Source of the DNA: Bacillota bacterium | Lineage (GTDB): Bacteria; Bacillota; UBA4882; UBA10575 | Reading direction: 5' to 3' | Assembly (NCBI GenBank): GCA_012727895.1 | Contig: JAAYGG010000039.1 | Span: 1-39,864, forward strand | DNA: 39,864 nt | Shown: piece after piece, positions 1 to 7,783 of the stretch | Layout: every line of letters begins with the position of its first letter | Numbering within the stretch: the first letter of the stretch is position 1 | Position numbers and translations under genes: made by a program | The notes under the pieces: model-generated | What the model saw: only the letters and a program-made list of their open reading frames with translations | Told to the model about the DNA's origin: nothing | Databases searched by the model: none

Positions 1-17
1 AGGATGAGCCGGAATCT

Positions 18-110
18 GTTTTTAGCCTACCTATGAGGAATTGAAACTTGCTGGTTGGCGCAGCCCCTGAGCTAAGGCGCCCGTTTTTAGCCTACCTATG
101 AGGAATGAAC
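18..110 (+). CRISPR. Leader-distal end of a CRISPR array (one full and one decayed repeat)
   Basis: A 30-bp repeat at 18-47 begins GTTTTTAGCCTACC and ends GAATTGAAAC. It recurs at 83-110 with the first 23 bases intact and a damaged 3' end (GAATGAAC). The 35-bp stretch between them (48-82) is the last spacer. A 3' GAAAC end and a degenerate terminal repeat are typical of the leader-distal end of type I arrays, so the array is read left to right and most of it lies before the window. Bases 1-17 are the end of another spacer. No cas gene is visible, so the subtype is not assigned. Confidence 0.8.
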
Positions 111-121
111 CATCAAAAGAT

Positions 122-154
122 AAAACCCCGCCCAAAACTGAGCGGGGTTTTTTT
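122..154. terminator. Strong hairpin terminator after the CRISPR array
   Basis: A perfect 10-bp stem, AAAACCCCGC (122-131) with GCGGGGTTTT (142-151), closes a 10-base loop and runs into seven T on the + strand. The 5' A tract makes it workable on the minus strand too, so it can end both the CRISPR transcript and the convergent nitroreductase transcript. Confidence 0.85.
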
Positions 155-175
155 GCGCGGTCGTGAACGAACGTG

Positions 176-202
176 GTTGCCCTGCCTATGGGAGATTGAA
201 AC
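176..202 (+). repeat. Isolated degenerate CRISPR-like repeat
   Basis: The segment ending CCTATGGGAGATTGAAAC resembles the 3' 22 bases of the array repeat at 18-47 with four substitutions and a shortened 5' part. It lies beyond the terminator and has no partner, so it is probably a decayed repeat or a relic of a sister array with a related repeat. Chance similarity is not fully excluded. Confidence 0.5.
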
Positions 203-260
203 AAGATGAGGCGGTAAACTCAAAATCTACCGCCCTCAGATTTTTACTAATTAAGATTCT

Positions 261-770
261 TTATTTCCAGGTAACAATCTCCTCAAGACTCTTTCTTTTT
301 TTATCAGGGATTTTTTCGTCATCAGGATAACCCAGTGGCAACAGGGCGATTACTTCCAGATTCTCCGGTAACTCCAGTATTTTGTGACAGCGCTCAGCAT
401 CAAAAGCACAGACCCAACAAGTACCCAACCCCAGGTCAGCAGCGGCAAGGGCCATATGTTCGATGGCAATCGCCAGATCAACATCACAGTGATCTTTGCC
501 GTCCGCCCTCTTCCAGGAGAGAGAATGATCCCCGCAGGCGGCAATAACAACCGGCGCCTTTCTAAACCAATTCCGCGGGTAGGTCTCTGCTACTTTGTTT
601 TTGATTTCTTCATCATCGGCAATGACAATGAAGTGCCACGGTTGATAATTGCAGGCGGATGGCGCATTTCTGGCTGCTTCCAGCACTTGGAGAATCTTCT
701 CCTTTTCCACCGGCCTATCTTTATAATTCCTCACAGAATACCTCTTCTTAGCAAGTTCCAAAAAAGACAA
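261..770 (-). CDS. FMN-dependent nitroreductase family protein
   Basis: The 169-residue product is a compact nitroreductase-fold oxidoreductase that would bind FMN and use NAD(P)H to reduce nitro, quinone or related substrates in the cytoplasm; the true substrate is unknown. The N-terminal KKRYSVRNY is the FMN phosphate-binding signature of the family, followed by APSACNYQPWHF, which lines the FMN pocket. DLGLGTCWV and ALLPLGYP near the C-terminus are also typical. The start is TTG at 768-770: a GGAGGG ribosome site lies 8 bases upstream and a good promoter further up. It is a single-gene unit, flanked on its 3' side by the hairpin at 122-154, and is visibly less GC-rich than the genes that follow. 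Confidence 0.88.
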   Translation of the reverse strand: MSFLELAKKRYSVRNYKDRPVEKEKILQVLEAARNAPSACNYQPWHFIVIADDEEIKNKVAETYPRNWFRKAPVVIAACGDHSLSWKRADGKDHCDVDLAIAIEHMALAAADLGLGTCWVCAFDAERCHKILELPENLEVIALLPLGYPDDEKIPDKKRKSLEEIVTWK

Positions 771-802
771 CTTAACTTCCCTCCTTTATCGTCTTTTCTT
801 TA

Positions 803-831
803 ATATTATCCTTTCCAGGTAATAAACTCAA
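803..831 (-). promoter_or_regulatory. Promoter of the nitroreductase gene
   Basis: Read on the minus strand: TTGAGT (826-831), a 17-base spacer, then TAATAT (803-808). The predicted start of transcription is near 796, giving a leader of about 25 bases with the GGAGGG site. Confidence 0.65.
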
Positions 832-1012
832 CTGTGATCCGCATAATGCCACCACTAATCCAACCTCTTTTAAACAGGAAAACATATAAAAGAGCAGCAG
901 GAAAAACTGAAGAAAAAGCAAATCTTTGTTTTACCGGACCGTTGCCGTCTGTCTGCCTTAATGGCACAGAGATGGCGCAATACGGGATAATGGGAAAAGG
1001 CGGTGGAGAGTT

Positions 1013-1819
1013 ATGGCAGAACAGCAGAGGTTTTCTTTGCCCCGCCTCTACAACCGGAAGATACTGAAGGCGCTCCGGGAATTCGAGATGCTGGACCCGG
1101 GGGACCGGATCCTGGTGGGCTTTTCCGGGGGGAAAGACAGCGCCCTTCTCCTTTACGCCCTGGTGGTCTTGGCCCGTTACGGGGTGGTGGAGGGGGAGGT
1201 GGCCGCTCTTACCGTCGACCCGGGGATGGAACCCCTTGACCCGGAGCCGCTGGCGGAGTACTGCCGTTTACTCGGGGTCAAGCATTATCTGGTGAAAGCA
1301 GAGATCGGGCGGGCGGTGGCCGGGTATGACGATCCCTGCGCCCGCTGTTCATACCTGCGGCGGGGGCTTGTTTGCCGGTTTGCCAGGGAGCACGGTTATA
1401 ATAAAGTAGCCCTTGGCCACCATCATGACGACGCGGTGGAGACTTTTCTCATGAGCATCCTGTACTCCGGGCAGATCCGCACCTTTATGCCCAAGTCCTA
1501 CCTGGACCGGACCGGGGTGACGGTAATCCGGCCCCTGGTGTACTTGCGGGAACGGGAGATAAAAAAGGCCGTAGATTTTTTGCCTTTTACCCCTGTAAAG
1601 CCGGTTTGTTCGATTGCGGGTACCTCGTACCGGCAGAAAGTCAAGGATTTGCTGAGGGAACTCACCCGGGACCGCCGTTGGGTCTATACCAACCTGGCGG
1701 CGGCAATGCGCGAGGGAAACCCCATCCAGCTTTGGCCGGCCAAACGGTCGCCGGGCATTTTGAAGGTTACTTCCGGGGAGATTACTTCTGAGGTTGACGG
1801 GGGTCCCGGCCCGGACTAG
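1013..1819 (+). CDS. TtcA-like PP-loop ATPase, tRNA 2-thiolation type
   Basis: This 268-residue protein belongs to the N-type ATP-pyrophosphatase superfamily, TtcA/TtuA branch, which adenylates a tRNA base and inserts sulfur. The PP-loop GFSGGKDSALLL is at about residues 36-47. CARCSYLRRG supplies the CxxC pair and PVCSIAGTSYRQ the third cysteine expected for the [4Fe-4S] cluster of TtcA-type enzymes. ALGHHHDDAVET is the conserved PP-loop family segment. A GGTGGAG ribosome site stands just upstream of the ATG. In Firmicutes such proteins are often of unproven specificity, so tRNA-cytidine-32 thiolation is only the best guess. It converges on the minus-strand activase operon. Confidence 0.8.
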   Translation: MAEQQRFSLPRLYNRKILKALREFEMLDPGDRILVGFSGGKDSALLLYALVVLARYGVVEGEVAALTVDPGMEPLDPEPLAEYCRLLGVKHYLVKAEIGRAVAGYDDPCARCSYLRRGLVCRFAREHGYNKVALGHHHDDAVETFLMSILYSGQIRTFMPKSYLDRTGVTVIRPLVYLREREIKKAVDFLPFTPVKPVCSIAGTSYRQKVKDLLRELTRDRRWVYTNLAAAMREGNPIQLWPAKRSPGILKVTSGEITSEVDGGPGPD

Positions 1820-1910
1820 GCAACAAAAGAGCGGGCTTCCCAGTTTACCGGGTTGCCGGGCACGCGGCCAGGGTCTCCTCGGGATGAGGGCAAAGAGGGG
1901 CAAAAATGAA

Positions 1911-2900
1911 CTACCCCACCTCCTGGGTGGCGGCGGCTTCCGGTACGCTCTGGGACCATTTGCCGCAACGGTCGCCGAAATAGGCGACGATTTTGCCGCC
2001 GCGGCGCAAGACCGCCAGTTCGCAGTTGTTGGCGCAGTCATGGCACCTCTCGCCGGTGGTGGCGATCTCCTCTTCGCAGAGGCTCCAGCCGACGAAGTTG
2101 GTAGGAGCGCCGGAGTTGACAAATTTCTCCCGGACCAGGAGGGCGGCGCCCAAGGCGCCCATCACGTCATAGTATTCGGGGGTAATCACCTCGTAGCCCA
2201 GGATCTTCTCGAAGGCCCGGCGAATGCCGCGGTTGGCGGCGACCCCGCCCTGGAAGATGACGGGCGGGAGGATCTCCTTGCCTTTCCCCACATTATTTAA
2301 GTAGTTTTTGACCAGCGCCTCGCAAAGGCCGGCGGCGATATTATTGATCGGGTGGCCGATCTGCTGCTTATGGATCATGTCCGACTCGGCAAAGACAGCG
2401 CAGCGCCCGGCGATGGCCACCGGGTCGTCGGCGGTCAAGGCCAATTCGCTGAATTCCTCGATGCTTATCCCCAACCTGGCTGCTTGCTGGTCAAGGAAGG
2501 AACCGGTACCGGCCGCGCAGATGGTGTTCATCGCGAAATCGATGGCGATCCCGTCCCGGATGATGATGATCTTCGAGTCCTGGCCGCCGATTTCAATAAC
2601 GGTCTGCACGTCGGGCCGGTAATAAAGGGCGGCCACGGCGTGGGTGGTGATTTCGTTCTTGATCAGGTCGGCGCCCACCAGTAAGCCGGCCAACCGCCGG
2701 GCGCTGCCGGTGGTCGCCACCCCGGAAACCTCGCTTCCCCCGGCGGCTTCTTTCATCCTCTTGAGGCCCTCCTGGACCGTCTGGAGCGGCCGGCCGCTGG
2801 TCCGCAGGTATATTTTGTCGATGACATTCCGGTCCTCGTCCAGTAATACCAGGTTGGTACTGACGGAACCGACGTCAATGCCTAAAAAGAGCTTCGGCAT
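1911..2900 (-). CDS. BadF/BadG/HgdC-type acyl-CoA dehydratase activase with Cys-rich tail
   Basis: The 329-residue protein is an ASKHA-fold ATPase of the 2-hydroxyacyl-CoA dehydratase activator family, which couples ATP hydrolysis to low-potential electron transfer. Visible signatures are GIDVGSVSTN (phosphate 1), IEIGGQDSK, NTICAAGTGSF with the cluster-ligating cysteine, GRCAVFAESDM with the second cysteine, and FQGGVAANRG (adenosine motif). Unlike plain HgdC (about 260 residues) it carries a C-terminal extension of some 70 residues with CHDCANNC and a further cysteine (GDRCGKW), likely another metal or Fe-S site. It is the last gene of a three-gene operon, five bases after the preceding stop, with a GAGGAGGAT ribosome site. 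The substrate cannot be deduced. Confidence 0.85.
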   Translation of the reverse strand: MPKLFLGIDVGSVSTNLVLLDEDRNVIDKIYLRTSGRPLQTVQEGLKRMKEAAGGSEVSGVATTGSARRLAGLLVGADLIKNEITTHAVAALYYRPDVQTVIEIGGQDSKIIIIRDGIAIDFAMNTICAAGTGSFLDQQAARLGISIEEFSELALTADDPVAIAGRCAVFAESDMIHKQQIGHPINNIAAGLCEALVKNYLNNVGKGKEILPPVIFQGGVAANRGIRRAFEKILGYEVITPEYYDVMGALGAALLVREKFVNSGAPTNFVGWSLCEEEIATTGERCHDCANNCELAVLRRGGKIVAYFGDRCGKWSQSVPEAAATQEVG

Positions 2901-2905
2901 GCCTT

Positions 2906-4021
2906 TTATCCTCCTCGACCTTGACGTTCGTACAATTTCCTGTTTTTGATGAGATCCACAAAGGCCTCGACCCGGGTTATGACCCCGGTGCCGGAGGCAT
3001 GTTCATCCAGGAGCAGGGAGAGGGTGGGGAACCGTTTTTCCCTGCTGATTTGCTGGATTAGCGCCATGGCGGTTACCTCTGGCATGCACCCGAAGGGGGC
3101 CAGGTGAATCAGGCCGTCATAGCCTTTGTTAAGAGCCTCTACGGTGTGGGCCACCGATTCCACGGCGTGCCCGCCGACAAAGCGGGAGAGATAGGGGCGG
3201 GCCAGGTCCAGGTATTTTTTTTGCCAGTTGACCCGGAGCATGCTGAGGAAGACGGCTTTTTTAAACCAGTCCCAGAAATAGATGGTCCTTTCCACCTCAA
3301 TCCCGGCCAGGCTCAGGTATCTTTCCAGGTGGAAGTTGACGCCCGGCTCCAGGACCATAAAGAACTCGCCGGTGATCATCAGGCGGAAGATCTCCTCCGG
3401 CTCTTCCCTGGGGAAGCTCTCGAGCTTCTCCACGGTTTCCCGGAGGATCCGGTCGATCTCTCCGCTGCCGGCGGCATTGTCGATCTTCCGTACAAAAGCC
3501 GCTTTTTCCTCCCAGAGCTTCTGCCGCCACTCCCTGCTCAAGTACGGGGCAAGGGCCGGGACCATCCTTTCGATTTTCTCCAAAGCCATCAGTTTTTTGT
3601 AGCCGATATAGAGGGCATACGGGAGGCGGCGCCAGGCCCCGTCCCCTAAAAAGCGGATAAATATATCAAGCACTTCCCCCAGGTGTTCCCTGGGCGGTTC
3701 CAGGACGACAAACTCCAGGTCAGAGCCGAGGCTGTGGAGGATCTCCTTTTGGACTTCACCGTAGAGGCCAAAACGGCAAGGCCCGACCCCGCCGACCATG
3801 AAGATGACCTCCGGCTCCTGCGGCAGGATCTGCAGGTAGCTGCCGACATTCACCTTCAGGGGCAAGCAGGCAAATTCCGGCGTATGGCTGCTCCCCAGCA
3901 TCAGGGTTTCCTTGGAAACCGGCGGGGGCATAATCACATCAAAACCCAGTTCCAGCATGATGCTTTTTATGGGGATAATCGCCGTGCCCATTTGGGCCAC
4001 GGAAGCTTTATACCGCGGCAT
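2906..4021 (-). CDS. Acyl-CoA dehydratase-related protein (second subunit of activase cluster)
   Basis: The 371-residue product resembles the C-terminal region of the large activase-related proteins found beside BadF-type ATPases in Clostridia (2-hydroxyacyl-CoA dehydratase D-component-like fold). Notable segments are EFACLPLKVNVGSY near residue 53, VGGVGPCRFGLYG near residue 80, HLAPFGCMPEV, and LLDEHASGTGVITRVEAF at the C-terminus. The cysteines in these three segments are probable Fe-S ligands. It overlaps the upstream gene by 14 bases and has a GGAGGAAGG ribosome site. The last two motifs recur in the upstream gene (LDEHTGRAGLETRVEAF), so the two are distant paralogues and may form a heterodimer. 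Function is unknown beyond this family link. Confidence 0.75.
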   Translation of the reverse strand: MPRYKASVAQMGTAIIPIKSIMLELGFDVIMPPPVSKETLMLGSSHTPEFACLPLKVNVGSYLQILPQEPEVIFMVGGVGPCRFGLYGEVQKEILHSLGSDLEFVVLEPPREHLGEVLDIFIRFLGDGAWRRLPYALYIGYKKLMALEKIERMVPALAPYLSREWRQKLWEEKAAFVRKIDNAAGSGEIDRILRETVEKLESFPREEPEEIFRLMITGEFFMVLEPGVNFHLERYLSLAGIEVERTIYFWDWFKKAVFLSMLRVNWQKKYLDLARPYLSRFVGGHAVESVAHTVEALNKGYDGLIHLAPFGCMPEVTAMALIQQISREKRFPTLSLLLDEHASGTGVITRVEAFVDLIKNRKLYERQGRGG

Positions 4022-5006
4022 TTTCCTTCCTCCAGTGCAACAGGTCGATAAAGGCCTCGACCCGGGTTTCCAGGCCGGCGCGGCCGGTATGCTCGTCCAG
4101 GGTCAGGTTGAGCAAGGCCGGCGCTGCGGCCATTCTGCCCATATACTTTGCCAGCAGTTCGCCGGTGATCGCGTCCGGCCCGCAGAGGCAGGCGGTGAGA
4201 AAGATGATCCCGTCCACCGGTTCGGCGGTGGAGTAGTGAAGCGCCGCTGCCAAGAGCTGTTGGCCGAGGGGCCAGAAGACCTCCTTGCCCTGGCCGGGCC
4301 AGAGTTTCCCCTGCACGGAAGGGGGGATCGTCTCTTTGGTGTAGACCCGCACGTTTTTTGTGCGGAGCAGCGCGAGGACCTGCTGGTTCAAGGCTTCATC
4401 GTAAACCAGGTAGGGATGGCCGAGGACGGCGATTTTGAGGCCGGAGGGGTGTTCTTCCGGCACTGCGGGCGCCGGCGGTTCCGCTGTTCTTTCCCTGCCA
4501 AGGCGGGCGGCGGCTTCCACCGGGTTATAACCGGCGGCCCACAGCTGCTGGAAGGCGCTTTGTTGCCGGCAGGCTTCTTCCCAGGCCGCGCGGAATTCTT
4601 TCTTTTTCACCCCTGGCAAGATGCCGGTCACCCCTTTCCACCAGGGGCCGGGCTGCGGCAGATCCTTTTCGTCCAGATCATGCCAGAACTCGACGGCCCG
4701 GGGGAAACGGTGTTTTACCAGATCATGTAAGGCTTTGAGCTTGGGGCAGAAGTGCCCGCGCTTGCCCCAACGGCCAAAGGCAGGGGAGAAGATGAGGTCA
4801 ACACGGTTTTCCAGGTAGGCCAGGTGGCCGTAATGGACCTTCACCGGCAGGCAAAATTCGTCGAGGGCCAGTTCCAGCCCTTGCTGGAGGATGGCCGGTG
4901 TGGTGGGGGGCGAAAGCAGGCAGTCGACCCCCAGTTCCCGCCAGAAGGTGGTCCAGAAGGGGCTATAGTAATAGAAAAAGAGTGAACGGGGAATTCCCAG
5001 GAGCAT
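4008..5006 (-). CDS. Acyl-CoA dehydratase-related protein, DUF2229-like (first gene of cluster)
   Basis: The 332-residue product starts with LLGIPRSLFFYYYSPF, the N-terminal signature of DUF2229-type activase-related proteins, followed by DEFCLPVKVHYGH and SPAFGRWGKRGHFCPK with conserved cysteines. A variable linker near residues 165-195 precedes a second Rossmann-like half ending in FLTACLCGPDA and LDEHTGRAGLETRVEAFIDLL. A GGGAGG ribosome site stands 6-8 bases before the ATG. In many Firmicutes these modules and one or two ATPase modules are fused into one very long polypeptide; here they are three separate, tightly coupled genes. The pathway is unknown. Confidence 0.72.
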   Translation of the reverse strand: MLLGIPRSLFFYYYSPFWTTFWRELGVDCLLSPPTTPAILQQGLELALDEFCLPVKVHYGHLAYLENRVDLIFSPAFGRWGKRGHFCPKLKALHDLVKHRFPRAVEFWHDLDEKDLPQPGPWWKGVTGILPGVKKKEFRAAWEEACRQQSAFQQLWAAGYNPVEAAARLGRERTAEPPAPAVPEEHPSGLKIAVLGHPYLVYDEALNQQVLALLRTKNVRVYTKETIPPSVQGKLWPGQGKEVFWPLGQQLLAAALHYSTAEPVDGIIFLTACLCGPDAITGELLAKYMGRMAAAPALLNLTLDEHTGRAGLETRVEAFIDLLHWRKENAAV

Positions 5007-5514
5007 AAGATTCCTCCCTTATAAGCGCAAAGCTTTCCAATTCGGCGTTGCCGGCCTTGCGGCAAAACTCTGCTTTAAGGAGCTTATTCCCTTCTTTCTT
5101 TTCCGTACCGGGGAAGAAAATCCTGCCGTGGGAAGGAATTTTTCCTTCCGGTTCCTTTCCGTTCCGGGGCCGGCAGCGGGGCAGTCCATATCTGGGGTTT
5201 TATGGGAAAGGAATTTTTTTGCCTGCGTCGAAATAGTATTTTATGATCTTGGCCTTTCCGCGCCAACCAGGGTTTCCTGGAGAAAAAGCGGGCGACGGAG
5301 AAATACTAAGATAAAGCTGGTTGGATAGATCAATTTCAAGAGGCTGTGCATCCTATTGGCTCTTTCTGGCAATAATTTCAACAAGGTATTTAGCACTTCA
5401 ACAGAGTATAAGGAAGGTAGTAAGGCATGATTCTGGGGGTTTTGGCAAAGCCTCTATTTTGAGGAAGGAATTTCCGGGGAACATAAACTTCAGATCTTCC
5501 GGGAGGTGGCGGTT
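5007..5514. other. Intergenic region of about 500 bp with stem-loop potential
   Basis: No convincing gene is present. Visible structures are a palindrome GGAAGGAATTTTTCCTTCC around 5131-5149, and two mutually exclusive pairings: CCAACCAG (5263-5270) with CTGGTTGG (5317-5324), versus CCAGG (5267-5271) with CCTGG (5276-5280). The latter could be the core of a leader RNA for the downstream ndoAI-ndoA pair. No terminator with a clear T tract is seen. Confidence 0.35.
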
Positions 5515-5787
5515 TTGATTAACCGGCGGGTGGTCGTTATCGTGCCAGATACCTTGCTCAAAGAGGTGGATGAGGTTTGCCGGGAGTACGGGAGCAGAAG
5601 CGCGTTTGTCAGGGAGGCCTTAAGGTATTTGCTGGAGAAGCGCCTTTTGGAAGAAAGACGGGAACAAATGGCCGAGGGTTATCGTAAAATGGCAAGAATA
5701 AACCAGGAACTGGCTGAGGAAGGCCTGGCAGACGATGCCGGCATTATGGATGAATACTTGCAGAGCCTGGTAAGCGGGGGAAAATAG
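5515..5787 (+). CDS. ndoAI: EndoAI-type ribbon-helix-helix antitoxin
   Basis: About 90 residues. The N-terminal RRVVVIVPDTLLKEVDEVC followed by SRSAFVREALRYLLEKRL is a CopG/MetJ-type ribbon-helix-helix DNA-binding domain, and the C-terminal tail (EEGLADDAGIMDEYLQSL) is the flexible part that occupies the toxin in Bacillus EndoAI/EndoA complexes. It neutralises the downstream RNase and probably autoregulates the operon. A GTG at 5506 is possible, but the GGGAGG site at 5501-5506 would overlap it; TTG at 5515 has proper spacing and is preferred. In Bacillus this pair follows alr; here alr is about 9 kb away. Confidence 0.85.
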   Translation: MINRRVVVIVPDTLLKEVDEVCREYGSRSAFVREALRYLLEKRLLEERREQMAEGYRKMARINQELAEEGLADDAGIMDEYLQSLVSGGK

Positions 5788-6141
5788 TTGCAGGTCAAAC
5801 GCGGAGATCTTTTTTTTGCCAACCTTAATCCGGTCGTCGGCTCGGAACAGGGTGGATTGCGGCCGGTTTTAATCATTCAAAATGACATCGGGAACAGTTA
5901 CAGCCCCACCACGATTGTGGCGGCTGTCACCTCCCGGATCAAGCGGGCAAAATTACCCACCCATGTGGAGATTAAGAAAAACAACAGCCCGCTGGAGCGG
6001 GATTCGGTTATTCTCTGCGAACAACTGCGGACTATTGACAAGCGAAGGCTGACGGAGAAGATCGGCCACCTGGATGCGGAGACAATGAAAAAGGTCAATA
6101 CCGCCCTGGAGATCAGTTTGGAACTCATCCCTTTACATTAA
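5788..6141 (+). CDS. ndoA: EndoA/MazF-family mRNA interferase
   Basis: 117 residues, the usual MazF length. The sequence [36 protein letters not shown] and AKLPTHVEI closely follows Bacillus EndoA; the arginine in GGLRPV and the SRI/THVE region belong to the MazF active site. The enzyme cuts single-stranded mRNA at short motifs when freed from its antitoxin. The start is TTG directly after the antitoxin stop codon (5785-5787), a coupling typical of this operon, with a G-rich ribosome site inside the antitoxin 3' end. Confidence 0.92.
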   Translation: MQVKRGDLFFANLNPVVGSEQGGLRPVLIIQNDIGNSYSPTTIVAAVTSRIKRAKLPTHVEIKKNNSPLERDSVILCEQLRTIDKRRLTEKIGHLDAETMKKVNTALEISLELIPLH

Positions 6142-6170
6142 CCTTTTTGCGCTGTGTGCATGTAACAATC

Positions 6171-6187
6171 GTGTATACCGTGTATAC
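6171..6187. repeat. Duplicated GTGTATAC motif
   Basis: GTGTATAC occurs twice separated by one base (6171-6178 and 6180-6187); each holds the self-complementary GTATAC. It lies between ndoA and gltX and could be an operator or a chance repeat. Confidence 0.3.
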
Positions 6188-6252
6188 AACGGGATTTCCG
6201 GAAGGAATTTTGGAGGCGATGCCGAAGGAGTAAGAGTATTTTTGCGAATGGG

Positions 6253-7716
6253 GTGTTGCTGTTGGCGGCAAGAGTTAGAGTGAGATTTGCTCCAAGTCCC
6301 ACTGGATACCTCCATATCGGTGGTGCGCGAACGGCCCTTTACGATTGGCTTCTGGCCAAGAAGGAGAAGGGTCTTTTTCTTCTGCGCATTGAAGATACGG
6401 ACCGCTCGCGCTATGTCCCGGAGGCGATGGAGGATATTATGGAGAGCCTGCGCTGGCTGGGGCTCCACTGGGACGAGGGGCCGGATGTGGGCGGCCCGGC
6501 CGGGCCTTACCAGCAGTCGGAACGGGTTGAGCTTTACCGGCGGCATGCCGAGGACCTGGTGGCCCGGGGCAAGGCCTATTACTGCTTTTGCCCCCCGGAA
6601 CGCCTGGAGGAACTGCGGCGCTCCGGTTATGGCTATGACGGGCATTGCCGGGAGTTGCCCGCGGAGGTTTGCCGGGAATATCTTGAAGAGGGGAAAAAGG
6701 CGGTTATCCGCTTTAAGATACCGCAGGAGGGGAAGATCACCGTCCGGGATTACCTGCGGGGAGAGATGGTCTTTGACCTGCAGACCCTGGATGATTTTGT
6801 CCTCCTCAAATCGGACGGGTTTCCCACTTACCACCTGGCGGTGGTCGTTGACGACCACTTGATGGAGATTTCCCATGTCATGCGGGGGGATGAATGGCTG
6901 CCCAGCGTCCCGCGGCATATCCTCTTATATGAGGCCTTTGGCTGGGAACCGCCGGTCTTTATCCATCTCCCGGTTTTGCTGGCCCCGGACGGCAAGGGAA
7001 AACTAAGTAAAAGGCACGGGGCGACCAGCCTCCGGGAGTACCGGGAGAAGGGCTACCTGCCGGAAGCGGTCAACAACTTCCTTCTCCTTTTGGGCTGGCA
7101 TCCCCCGGATGACCGGGAGGTTCTCACAATGGAGGAGGCGGCGGCGGTCTTTTCCCCGGAGCGCATCAACACCTCGCCGGTGGCCTTTTCCCTGGAGAAA
7201 CTCGACTGGCTTAACGGGGTCTACATCCGGCAGCTGGCCCCGGAGGATTTGGCCGCCCGGGCCTTGCCTTTCCTGCAGAAAGATGGGGTTTTGCCCGACC
7301 CCTGCCCGCCGGAGCGCTTTGCCTACCTGGTCCGGATTATCCCGCTGGTCCAGGAGAGGTTGAAGCTCCTCTCGGAGATCAGCCAGCAGACCGCCTATTT
7401 CTTCCAGGAGGAGATCCCCGTCCCGCCCCCGGAACTCCTGGTCGGGAAGAAAAGCTCCGCCGGGGAGACCCGGGAGCTTCTGGCTGCGGCCCTCAAGGCC
7501 CTGGAAGGGGTGGAGGACTTCTCCGCCGCCGCTTTAGAGGAGGTTCTGCGCGGGCTCGCCGCGGAACTGGGGATAAAACCCGGGCCCCTCTTTATGCCGA
7601 TCCGGGTGGCGATCACCGGGAGAACAGCCACGCCCGGTCTTTTCGAGACCATGGAGGCCATAGGAAAACCGCGGGTTCTCCAGCGGATCCGGGCCGCCAT
7701 TGAAGGGCTGGCTTAG
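6253..7716 (+). CDS. gltX: Glutamyl-tRNA synthetase
   Basis: A class I aminoacyl-tRNA synthetase of about 485 residues, the standard GluRS length, charging tRNA-Glu (and, if no GlnRS exists, tRNA-Gln) with glutamate. VRFAPSPTGYLHIGGART carries the HIGH motif (HIGG) and GKGKLSKRHGA the KMSKS motif (KLSKR). YCFCPPE and GHCRE provide cysteines of the zinc-site region, LRIEDTDRSR and HLAVVVDDHLMEISHV are GluRS family blocks, and the C-terminal anticodon-binding helical domain is complete. Three starts are possible: GTG 6253, TTG 6256 and TTG 6262; the last gives the more usual N-terminus (MAARVRVRFAPSPTG) and is preceded by GGGGTG. It may be discriminating or not; this cannot be read safely. Confidence 0.96.
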   Translation: MLLLAARVRVRFAPSPTGYLHIGGARTALYDWLLAKKEKGLFLLRIEDTDRSRYVPEAMEDIMESLRWLGLHWDEGPDVGGPAGPYQQSERVELYRRHAEDLVARGKAYYCFCPPERLEELRRSGYGYDGHCRELPAEVCREYLEEGKKAVIRFKIPQEGKITVRDYLRGEMVFDLQTLDDFVLLKSDGFPTYHLAVVVDDHLMEISHVMRGDEWLPSVPRHILLYEAFGWEPPVFIHLPVLLAPDGKGKLSKRHGATSLREYREKGYLPEAVNNFLLLLGWHPPDDREVLTMEEAAAVFSPERINTSPVAFSLEKLDWLNGVYIRQLAPEDLAARALPFLQKDGVLPDPCPPERFAYLVRIIPLVQERLKLLSEISQQTAYFFQEEIPVPPPELLVGKKSSAGETRELLAAALKALEGVEDFSAAALEEVLRGLAAELGIKPGPLFMPIRVAITGRTATPGLFETMEAIGKPRVLQRIRAAIEGLA

Positions 7717-7783
7717 AAGAAATTTTGGGAAGGATTTAAAAGGGCTTTGAATTGGGAAAGACCTGGGAAAGGAGGTGAAAAAA

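Noticed and set aside
335-803. Open frames on the + strand opposite the nitroreductase
   Set aside because: They are shadows of the minus-strand gene, with no ribosome sites or family features.
834-1012. Possible short coding sequence ahead of the TtcA-like gene
   Set aside because: Low-complexity translation, no ribosome site, and it runs into the real gene in another frame.
5788-6141. Treating ndoAI-ndoA as a phage-defence island
   Set aside because: The pair is a widespread chromosomal Firmicutes module and its neighbours are core genes.
6142-6252. T-box or other leader before gltX
   Set aside because: No T-box specifier loop, TGGNACC element or terminator is visible; only the small GTGTATAC repeat stands out.
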